Part shown: positions 20,136 through 32,100 of the stretch, piece after piece
Position numbering within the stretch: position 1 is the stretch's first letter
How the letters are laid out: every line of letters starts with the position of its first letter
NCBI GenBank assembly: GCA_028752905.1
Contig: JAQNBH010000017.1
Span: 30,100,823 to 30,164,822 of the forward strand
Source of the DNA: Cladorhizidae sp. MBARI D1340-BT2
Taxonomy: Eukaryota > Porifera > Demospongiae > Poecilosclerida > Cladorhizidae
Direction: 5' to 3'
Length of the DNA: 64,000 bases
Translations under genes and position numbers: made by a program
Notes under the pieces: generated by a model
Database searches by the model: none
Seen by the model: only the letters and a program-made list of their open reading frames with translations
What the model was told of the DNA's origin: nothing

Positions 20136-23100
20136 TCAAACTGGCCTTAATAAATATTGACAGTTTCGTTCAGACACCATGTACATGCATGACCATGCAT
20201 GTAAAGTGCATTTCTTCTCACAATTGCTACATTGTCAAGCCTCGGGAAGAGGAGACCGAGACAGACGATGCAATCATGACAGGAGTGCACACGTTACCAC
20301 GCCTTACAATCAGTTGACTCACTTTGGCAGTTCCCACGACTGCGGCTGGCTCTCCTTGCCCACTCCGAACTTCTTGGCCACTTCCTCGGTCCAGTCTCCC
20401 ATCACACGGATGTGCACGCTGAAGTAGTCCTCCTCCGGAGCCTGAGGGGGTGGAAATGGTGCGTGGGTGGTCAGACAATGGTCTTGGTTAACCCTAAACT
20501 TGACCTCACTGTTATTTCTTATGTCAGACCACACCTTACCCATGACCTTACCCATGATGTCATGATGTGCATGTGCATGTGCAGCAAAAATTATGTCTAT
20601 TTGACGAAGGCTAAGTACTGCATGAAAGTCAGTAATGTCATGGGAGTTGTTCTCCAAGCACCTCACATCACGAACACACTTACCTCCATGCAGATCAAAA
20701 GGAAAAGGGGGGAAATTGGAAGAACAAAGCGCTGTGGCTTGTGTGAGAGTAGCTCTCCTGCCACCTGGCACCCAAGCCTTGACAACCTGGCTGCCTAAGC
20801 CTTGACAACCTGGCTACCCAAGCCTTGACAACCTGGCTGCCCAAGCCTTGACAACCTGGCTATCCAAGGCAACCTGGCTGCCCAAGCCTTGACAACCTGG
20901 CTGCCCAAGCCTTGACAACCTGGCCTTGACAACCTGGCTGCCCAAGCCTTGACAACCTGGCTTCCCAGCCTTGACAACCTGGCTGCCCAAACCTTGACAA
21001 CCTGGCTGCCCAAGCCTTGACAACCTGGCTACCCAAGCCTTGACAACCTGGCTGCCCAAGCCTTGACAACCTGGCTGCCCAAGCCTTGACAACCTGGCTG
21101 CCCAAGCCTTGACAACCCTGGCTGCCCAAGCCTTGACAACCTGGCTGCCCAAGCCTTGACAACCCTGGCTGCCCAAGCGACAACCTGGCTGCCCAAGCCT
21201 TGAAGTGTTTTGACAGAGAAATAAGTAACATAGATAGACTTATTATTGCTTATAATTAGAGCTAACAACTTTTTACCGGCCTACATGTACTAGCCCATGG
21301 GAGTGAGAATGCTCAATGACTTTCCAGCTGTATCATGACGGCTTCAAAATCCATAAAAGACACCCCAGGGGTGTTTACTAGTATATTGTTGTTTCTGCAG
21401 CGACATAAGGCTGTAAAATTTTTGGAAAGTTTGAAAAAAATTTTTATTGCACATTCATATATCTACAACTATTACAGCTGTGTGCCTTGCTCTCTGTACA
21501 CAAGGCACAGGAAGACAACAACAATAACAGGTGACACTCTCGGCCACTTACAGAGGTGAGGGTAAAGGGGTGCCACTCAAAGTAGGCCACGGAGGGCACA
21601 TTGATGAACACGTACTGGCCGGCCTCGGCAAAGAATCCCTTTCTCCTCATCTGTATCTCAAAAGTTTTGGACGGATGTGATACAACTTTGATGACCACTA
21701 CCTGATAGAAAGAACGCACGAAACGGAACATCTTCTCGATAGTGTAGATGATGAGGCCCCCCATGATGAAAGTCCACGACTAGGGGAAGGGGGAAAAGGG
21801 GGAGAGGGGGTGGAGAATAGGAGGTAAGAGTGGAGGGGGTGAGGGGTTAGGGGAGGGTGTGAGAGGGAGGTGGGAAGGGGGAGAAAGGGTGAGGGGAGAA
21901 AAGAGGAAACAAACGAGGTTAGAAGTGGGCAGAGAGAAATAATTATGTACATGTGCCATAGCAAACGCCCCAAGTCCTCGTGCAACTTGAATCTCCGACC
22001 CCCCAAGCCCTCGTGCAACTTGAATCTCCGACCCCCCAAGCCCTCGTGCAACTTGAATCTCCAACCCCCCAAGTCCTCGTGCAACTTGAATCTCCGACCC
22101 CCCAAGCCCTCGTGCAACTTGAATCTCCGACCCCCCAAGCCCTCGTGCAACTTGAATCTCCAACCCCCCAAGTCCTCGTGCAACTTGAATCTCCGACCCC
22201 CCAAGCCCTCGTGCAACTTGAATCTCCGACCCCCCAAGCCCTCGTGCAACTTGAATCTCCGACCCCCCAAGCCCTCGTGCAACCTGAATCTCCGACCCCC
22301 CAAGCCCTCGTGCAACTTGAATCTCCGACCCCCCAAGCCCTCGTGCAACTTGAATCTCCGACCCCCCAAGCCCTCGTGCAACTTGAATCTCCAACCCCCC
22401 AAGTCCTCGTGCAACTTGAATCTCCGACCCCCCAAGCCCTTGTGCAACTTGAATCTCCGACCCCCCAAGTCCTCGTGCATCTTGAATCTCCGACCCCCCA
22501 AGCCCTCGTGCAACTTGAATCTCCGACCCCCCAAGCCCTCGTGCAACTTGAATCTCCGACCCCCCAAGCCCTCGTGCAACTTGAATCTCCGACCCCCCAA
22601 GCCCTCGTGCACCCCAAGCCCTCGTGCAACTTGAATCTCCGACCCCCCAAGCCCTCGTGCAACTTAAATCTCCGACCCCCCAAGCCCTCGTGCAACTTGA
22701 ATCTCCGACCCCCCAAGCCCTTGTGCAACTTGAATCTCCGACCCCCCAAGCCCTCGTGCAACCTGAATCTCCGACCCCCCAAGCCCTCGTGCAACTTGAA
22801 TCTCCGACCCCCCAAGCCCTCGTGCAACTTGAATCTCTGACCCCCCAAGCCCTCGTGCAACTTGAATCTCCGACCCCCCAAGCCCTCGTGCAACTTGAAT
22901 CTCTGACCCCCCAAGCCCTCGTGCAACTTGAATCTCCGACCCCCCAAGCCCTCGTGCAACTTGAATCTCTGACCCCCCAAGCCCTCGTGCAACTTGAATC
23001 TCCGACCCCCCAAGCCCTCGTGCAACTTGAATCTCCGACCCCCCAAGCCCTCGTGCAACTTAAATCTCTGACCCCCCAAGCCCTCGTGCAACTTGAATCT

Positions 23101-26100
23101 CCGACCCCCCAAGCCCTCGTGCAACTTGAATCTCCGACCCCCCAAGCCCTCGTGCAACTTGAATCTCTGACCCCCCAAGCCCTCGTGCAACTTGAATCTC
23201 CGACCCCCCAAGCCCTCGTGCAACTTGAATCTCCGACCCCCCAAGCCCCCGTGCAACTTGAATCTCCGACCCCCCAAGCCCTCGTGCAACTTGAATCTCC
23301 GACCCCCCAAGCCCTCGTGCAACTTGAATCTCCGACCCCCCAAGCCCTCGTGCAACTTGAATCTCCGACCCCCAAGCTCTCGTGCAACTTGAATCTCCGA
23401 CCCCCCAAGCCCTCGTGCAACTTGAATCTCCGACCCCACAAGCCCTCGTGCAACTTGAATCTCCGACCCCCCAAGCCCTCGTGCAACTTGATTCTCCGAC
23501 CCCCCAAGCCCTCGTGCAACTTAAATCTCCGACCCTCCACCTCGTGCTAATTGAATCTCTGACCCCCCAAGCCCTCGTGCAACTTGAAGAATTTTTTTAA
23601 TGTACCAAAGGTTTTATTTACAAAGGTGGGTACAAAGGTGGGTACAAAGGTGGGTATTAATTTGTTTAAATACCACGGGAGGGGCTGGTCTGAAGAGAGC
23701 AGGAGGACAGAGAATTGCCAGTGTCGAAGTCGCAACGAGGGTGATATTGAGTTGGCCGTTTAATGGATCTGGGATGCCTGACGGCGCCACATTAGGGTCG
23801 CCAGTTTCGATCTGGACCTGGCTGCAGAAGCGAGGATCGTGAGGGTTCATAGTGGTGCGGTCTGGGGAGTTACTCTGGACGGGCAGAAGCATTCTGAGGA
23901 AGGAAGTACGTGAATGTATGTCAGCGTGTGCATGCGGGGACATAATTGTGAGTGCCGATGCCACATGGTCAACACACACGCACACTCTCAGTACCATGAG
24001 GGGTTGCCCCTAGTGATTATGTATATTATGGCATGTGTACTTAACAGTGACCCTTTAGAAATGCCGTTAATTGATCAAATGCACATGTGTACATGTATAA
24101 TAATCTAATAATGTCCACATCCACAACACCATCAAGTGATGTTTCTCAATGCTGGGGGAGTCTAGAGAAATTGGGTCTACATTTAGGAGAGAGAGAGGAC
24201 ACCTACTGGGCTTGGTGAGCGGCCAGGCCGATAAAGAAGATGATGAAGAGCTGGTGAGTATACCAAAACATCTCGAAATAGGAGCGGCGGATGAACTCCA
24301 GCGAGGAGGTGACCATGAGGAACAGGGCCACGGTGATGATGTGTCCCGTAATGCCTGCAGCTGTCACAAAGCAGATTGTGATGGCGTCCTGTGCACACAC
24401 ACACACAGCACGGGATGTCATTTAGTGAGCGGCTGTGGCATGCGAGTCATGTGATGTGCATGTGATGTGCATGTGGTGTGCATGTGGTGTGCATGGCACA
24501 GCAGGGGCGGAGCTACTGGTCAAGCTGGCCGGGTTTGACTTGACCACTTAGTGGACGATTTTTAATTTTTTAAAATGAATACTATTAGAGACTTCATTTG
24601 TGAGCTGTTGGCTTCCCGGAGGATCACCCTCTCTCTGCACCACCCCCGTCACCATGCCTCCAGCCACATGCTAGCTGCCACTCTAAATGTTGCATTCCTG
24701 ACCTATCCCTTTAATTCCGCTGGCTCCAGCCCTGCATGGTGACAATAAGACGTATAGCGGTGTGCATGTGACGTGCATGTGATGTTCGTGTGACATGATG
24801 TGCATAGAATAGTGACAAAGTCCATAGACATGTGTATGTATGTGCATGTGACATACATGTGCATGGCATAGTCATAATACGCATAAGGAGAACTTGCTTG
24901 ACACAAGTTTATGCACATGTCGAACATGTGCCAACATGTCACCTTTAAACATCTGCCCAGAAGAGGCTGATTGATCGGCCCCCATGGGTGGGTGTAACCC
25001 TGACATCATCACAATGTCGTCTGAAAAATTCTAGAGACTATACTAGTGCCAATGGCTAGAGTTAGGGCCAGGACAATGGCTAGAGTTGGCTAGGGAAATA
25101 GCCAGCTAGGGTTAGGGCAGGGATAGGGATAGGGCCAGGATAGTGGCTAGGGTTAGGGCCAGGGCAGGGATAGGGCCAGGATGGTGGCTAGGGTTAGGGC
25201 AGGGATAGGGATAGGGCCAGGATGGTGGCTAGGGTTAGGGCCAGGGCAGGGATAGGGCCAGGATAGTGGCTAGGGTTAGGGCCAGGGCAGGGATAGGGCC
25301 AGGATGGTGGCTAGGGTTAGGGCCAGGATGGTGGCTAGGGTTAGGGCCAGGGCAGGGATAGGGCCAGGATAGTGGCTAGGGTTAGGGCCAGGGATAGGGC
25401 CAGGTTATTCTAATGGCTAGGGTTAGGGCCAGGGCAGGGTTAGGGCCAGGGCAGGGTTAGGGCCAGGGCAGGGATAGGGCCAGGGCAGGGATAGGGCCAG
25501 GTTAATCTAATGGCTAGGGTCAGGGTCAGGGCCAGGGCAAAGATTAGGGTTAGGTTAGGACAATGGCTAGGGTTAGGGTCAGGATAATAGTAGCTAGGCC
25601 TAGGCCCAGGGTAATGGGGATTAGTAGTAGCTAGGCCTAGGCCCAGGGTAATGGGGATTAGTGGTAGCTAGGCCTAGGCCCAGGGTAATGGGGATTAGTA
25701 GTAGCTAGGCCTAGGCCCAGGGTAATGGGGATTAGTGGTAGCTAGGCCTAGGCCCAGGGTAATGGGGATTAGTAGTAGCTAGGCCTAGGCCCAGGGTAAT
25801 GGGGATTAGTAGTAGCTAGGCCCAGGGTAATGAGGATTAGTGGTAGGCCCAGGGTAATGGGGATTAGTAGTAGCTAGGCCTAGGCCCAGAGTAATGGGGA
25901 TTAGTGGTAGCTAGGCCCAGAGTAATGGGGATTAGTAGTAGCTAGGCCTAGGCCCAGGGTAATGGGGATTAGTAGTAGGCCCAGAGTAATGGGGATTAGT
26001 GGTAGCTAGGCCTAGGCCCAGGGTAATGGGGATTAGTAGTAGCTAGGCCTAGGCCCAGGGTAATGGGGATTAGTAGTAGCTAGGCCCAGGGTAATGAGGA

Positions 26101-29100
26101 TTAGTGGTAGGCCCAGGGTAATGGGGATTAGTAGTAGCTAGGCCTAGGCCCAGAGTAATGGGGATTAGTGGTAGCTAGGCCCAGAGTAATGGGGATTAGT
26201 AGTAGCTAGGCCTAGGCCCAGGGTAATGGGGATTAGTAGTAGGCCCAGAGTAATGGGGATTAGTGGTAGCTAGGCCTATATAGGCCTAGATTAGTAGTAA
26301 CTAGGCCTATGGGACTATAAGTGATTGTGATGCCATGGTAATAACAAATAATGTTGCTTTACAGTATATCTTAATAAGAAACGTGCACTTCCCTTGCCCC
26401 TCCCTCCCTCCTCTTCCAAGACATACCAAACTGACAGCCGGCAGGCCTGGCTGAGCATCCTGCGGCACGAATCTAGGCTCCCATGGCCACTTATCGTTCA
26501 AGTTGGCAATCGTAGCCAGGCCCACAAGCCTCTCGTAGTTGTACCAGTGAGCGATGACGTGCATGGCACTGGACACTATAATCATCCAAGCAATGGCCTT
26601 GTGAAAAGTCAGGTTCTTATCCATCAAGCGCTTCACCTGGCGAGGTGGGCACTGTAAAGAAAGGATAAGAGTGCTTTTAAAATGTGATACATTCTCATCT
26701 CCTTTCCCTCTGGCCTCTCCCTCCACACCCTCCCACTTCCCACTCCCACCCCTCCCATCTCTCCCACCTCTCCCTCCCATCTCTCTCTCCCCACCCTCCC
26801 ACTCCCACCCCTCCCTCCCATCTCTCTCTCTCCACCCTCCCACTTCCCACTCCCACCCCTCCCTCCCCACCCTCCCACTCCCAACCCTCCCTCCCATCTC
26901 TCTCTCCCCACCCTCCCACTTCCCACTCCCACCCCTCCCTCCCATCTCTCTCCCCACCTCCCACTCCCACCTCTCCCTCCCTTCCTGTCCTCCTCTGCCC
27001 TCCTGCCATGTCCCCTCCCACTCACACGTCCCGTCCCCCTCATGAAGGAGATGAGATTGCGGCAGACAGGCAGTAAGATGAGGATCGCGTTGAAGTTGAT
27101 AGGCAATGAAGGAGCACGAGCAAAGGCCAACGCCTCCTACAACAACAACAGCAATTAATAACAACACAACAAGAACAACAACAACAACAACAGCAACAGC
27201 AACAGCAGGGTTTCATTTAGGGGGGGGGGGCGGCAGCTGCCCCCCCTTGGAACCTTTTTGCCCCCCCCCCCCCCTTGGAAATTGTATTATTAAAATTCTT
27301 ATTGATGTTGATAAGTGCTTGACATCATGTCCCCCCAGATTCCTCCAGTTGCCCCCCTTGGACAATTTTCTAAATGAAACCCTGAGTTACAGTATGTGGC
27401 ATATGAATTGATACAACCACACCCTATGCCACCGCAATGCAAGTGTCTGCACACCACTATGCAAGTGTCTGCACACCACTGACTCGCAGAGATCCAGGCC
27501 AATCTGTGCCTGCCAAGAGTCAACTATTCCTATCACAAGTTGGGGCAACCAGTGCCGGTGCGACTGTTGGAGCTCCATAGATTCTCCACACTTCACTGTA
27601 TGAACTAGATATATAGCTCAAATGATAGATCTCTCTGTGTGCTCTCTTTTGATACAAAAAAAAAGTTGCATTAAAGTTACATTCAGCCAAAGTGGGGTTC
27701 TGAAAACCCGAGTGTGCCTGCATTGGCTGGTTCCTGATTGGAACCATAGGAAGCACTATTCGCCACTCAATATGTTGATTTATGCGCTCGTGAGCGTGGG
27801 GTGTAGGAAGGGGGAAAAGCACCTGCACTTGCCTAATCAGTCGTGGTCTAGCACCTAATGAATAATTGGGAACCATAAGTTCAGGCACAGATTTTGAGGA
27901 CTCCTACTTGGGGCTGCATGTATATAACTTTAGCATAGTTATACAGTACCTATGCAACTTTTTTTTCACAGGAGAGCTATCCCACTGTCGCTGACTCAGG
28001 CACGGCCCACTCTTCGCTGGGTATCCATGACGATGATTAATCTATCAAAAAAACTATAGGGAAGCTTACCCATCAAAAACTGAACTCATTTTTAACTGCG
28101 TTTGGGTTCAAGCAAAAGGTTGAAGAGAGAAGCAAAAAACACAGGAAGTTCATGTGTACCTTTATTTTGGAGTTTTGGTATTCTTCGGCTGTCTCACAAC
28201 TGAAGTCACTTTTCAATGAGCTTCATGCTATCACGATTCTTAGAAGCCGATCCAGATGTGAACCCCCCACCCCCCCCCCCCCCCCCCCCCCCACCCCAAA
28301 AAAACCCCACAAAAAAACACAACTTCTGGGAAGGCATTATTTTCCAGGAGAGAGTTAGGAATACTTCATGCTTTGCTCCAAATCTAGCCTGAAGTCCCAA
28401 AGTGTTATAGATGCTCCATGGTTACAGGGTACAGCAAGAGCTCTGTGAATAAGTGGCTTTCTTGATCTTGAGACTCGAGCGCTTCCTGGCTAGCTAATAT
28501 TTTGATCGAGCTGAATTATTTGGCTGCTCGCTGTCATCTTCTGATGGTGGACATTAACTTTGTTCAGGTCTAGTGTGTAGTTAACAGCTTAATTAATGAG
28601 TTATTAATTACTAACTTTATTCAGGTGTAGGTAACAACTTAATTAACGAGTTAATTAATTAATGACTCAGTAGATAACAGCGAGTTAATTAATTAATTAA
28701 TGGCTAACTTTGTTCAGGTCTAGCACGTACAGTAGCTAAACAAGCATTGTTCAAGTTTGGAGGTTCCCTTTGTTATCGCCATGGTGGGTGCCTCAGGCAT
28801 GAGGAACATGTAGGACATCTCGTGCTTCTGTTTTTTATTGGAGTGTCCAATGGGATAACCCTCTCAACAAATTCTCAGTCGACAGAACGAATTACAACAA
28901 CTTTCAATAATCAACTTTAAAGTTACTCTCTCGACATTTCAACTCCATGCCTCGTCCTTCACCAGTAACAAATGTCTCTATTCTAATACCTCAATATAGG
29001 GAGACATCAGGTTTCAACTCCATGCCTGGTCCTTCACCAGTAAACAAATGTCTCTATTCTAATACCCCAATATAGGGAGACATCAGGTTTCAACTCCATG

Positions 29101-32100
29101 CCTGGTCCTTCACCAGTAAAAAAATGTCACTATTCTAATACCTCAATATAGGGAGACATCAGGTTTCAACTCCATGCCTGGTCCTTCACCAGTAAAAAAA
29201 TGTCACTATTCTAATACCTCAATATAGGGAGACATCAGGTTTCAACTCCATGCCTGGTCCTCCACCAGTAAACAAATGTCACTATTCTAATACCCCAATA
29301 TAGGGAGACATCAGGCTTCAACTCCATGCCTCATCCTTCACCAGTAAACAAATGTCATTATTCTAATACCTCAATATAGGGAGACATCAGGTTTCTGAGT
29401 TGACCACTTGTTTCATGTCTCAATTGTAGTGTACAGTGAACAAGCATGTACATAGAAATCGAGTGATGCAAAAGATTGAAGGACTGATGGGCTAGGGCTA
29501 GGGCTAGGGTTAGGGTTGGGGGTGGGACTAGGGCAAGGTTGAGACCACGCCTTTCGCTTATACTGCTCCCAACTCCATGAAACTGGGGATGGAGTCACGG
29601 AAGATCTCACAAAGAGATACAACTTTGGCAAAGTAAATCATTAGCTTGTGTGTATAAATATCTAGTAAATCATTAGCTTGTGTGTATGAATATCTAGTAA
29701 ATTATTAGCTTGTGTGTATGAATATCTAGTAAATTATTAGCTTGTGTGTATAAATATCTAGTAAATCATTAGCTTATGTGTATAAATATCTAGTAAATCA
29801 TTAGCTTGTGTGTATATAAATATCTAGTAAATCATTAGCTTGTGTGTATAAATATCTAGTAAATTATTAGCTTGTGTGTAAAATATCTAGTAAATCATTA
29901 CTTGTGTGTATAAATATCTAGTAAATTATTAGCTTATGTGTATAAATATCTAATAAAATCATTAGCTTGTGAATAAATATCTAGTAAATCATTAGCTTGT
30001 GTGTATAACTAGTAAATCGTTACTATCTAGTAAATCATTACTTGTGTGTATAAATATCTAATAAATCACTAACTTGTGTGTATAAATATCTAGTAAATCA
30101 TTAGCTTGTGTGTATAAATATCTAGCAAATCATTAGCTTGTGTGTATAAATATCTAGCAAATCATTAGCTTGTGCGTATAAATATCTAGTATATCATTAG
30201 CTTGTGTGTATAAATATCTAGTAAATCATTACTTGTGTGTATAAATATCTAGTAAATTATTAGCTTATGTGTATAAATATCTAATAAAATCATTAGCTTG
30301 TGTATAAATATCTAGTAAATCATTAGCTTGTGTGTATAACTAGTAAATCATTACTATCTAGTAAATCATTACTTGTGTGTATAAATATCTAATAAATCAC
30401 TAACTTGTGTGTATAAATATCTAGTAAATCATTAGCTTGTGTGTATAAATATCTAGCAAATCATTAGCTTGTGTGTATAAATATCTAGCAAATCATTAGC
30501 TTGTGCGTATAAATATCTAGTATATCATTAGCTTGTGTGTATAAATATCTAGTAAATCATTAGCTTGTGTGTATAAATATCTAGTAAATCATTAGCTTGT
30601 GTGTATAAATATCTAGCAAATCATTAGCTTGTGTGTATGAATATCTAGTAAATCATTAGCTTGTGTGTATAAATATCTAGTAAATCATTCGCTTGTGTGT
30701 ATAAATATCTAGTAAATCATTAGCTTGTGTGTATAAATATCTAGTAAATCATTAGCTTGTGTGTATAAATATCTAGTAAATCATTACTTGTGTGTATAAA
30801 TATCTAGTAAATCATTAGCTTGTGTGTATAAATATCTAGTAAATCATTAGCTTGTGTGTATAAATATCTAGTAAATCATTACTTGTGTGTATAAATATCT
30901 AGTAAATCATTAGCTTGTGTGTATAAATATCTAGTAAATCATTAGCTTGTGTATAAATATCTAGTAAATCATTAGCTTGTGTGTATGAATATCTAGTCAA
31001 TCATTAGCTTGTGTATAAATATCTAGTAAATCATTAGCTTGTGTGTGTGAATATCTAGTAAATCATTAGCTTGTGTGTATGAATATCTAGTAAATTATTA
31101 GCTTGTGTGTATGAATATCTAGTAAATTATTAGCTTGTGTGTATAAATATCTAGTAAATCATTAGCTTATGTGTATAAATATCTAGTAAATCATTAGCTT
31201 GTGTGTATATAAATATCTAGTAAATCATTAGCTTGTGTGTATAAATATCTAGTAAATTATTAGCTTGTGTGTAAAATATCTAGTAAATCATTAGCTTGTG
31301 TATAAATATCTAGTAAATCATTAGCTTGTGTGTATGAATATCTAGTAAATCATTAGCTTGTGTGTATAAATATCTAGTAAATCATTAGCTTGTGTGTATA
31401 AATATCTAGTAAATCATTACTTGTGTGTATAAATATCTAGTAAATCATTAGCTTGTGTGTATAAATATCTAGTAAATCATTAGCTTGTGTATAAATATCT
31501 AGTAAATCATTAGCTTGTGTGTATGAATATCTAGTAAATCATTAGCTTGTGTATAAATATCTAGTAAATCATTAGCTTGTGTGTATGAATATCTAGTAAA
31601 TCATTAGCTTGTGCATATAAATATCTAGTAAATCATTAGCTTGTGTGTATAAATATCTAGTAAATATCTAGTAAATCATAGTAAATCATTACTTGTGTGT
31701 ATAAATATCTAGTAAATTATTAAATATCTAGTAAATCATTACTTGTGTGTAATCATTACTTGTGTGTAATATAAATATCTAGTAAATCATTACTTGTTAT
31801 AAATATCTAGTAAATTATTAAATATCTAGTAAATTATTAAATATCTAGTAAATCATTACTTGCGTTTCTTGTGTGTAGTCAATTATTAGCTTTTGTGTAT
31901 ATAAATATCTGGTAAATCATTACTTGTGTGTATATAAATCATTACTTGTGTGTATAAATATCTAGTAAATCATTAGCTTGTGTGTATAAATATCTAGTAA
32001 ATCATTAGCTTGTGTGTATAATATCTAGTAAATCATTAGCTTGTGTGTATAATATCTAGTAAATCATTAGCTTGTGTGTATAAATATCTAGTAAATCATT

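Noticed and set aside
21780..23550. Open frames of up to 586 codons on the minus strand and over 300 on the plus strand, with [15 protein letters not shown] repeats
   Set aside because: They follow from a 33-bp repeat free of stops in several frames. The region lies between NOX exons 7 and 6, and the protein repeats shift frame at truncated units.
25036..25580. Interstitial telomere
   Set aside because: Only isolated TTAGGG pairs occur among GGGCCAGG and GGGATAGG units. There is no pure telomeric run, so I describe it only as telomere-like.
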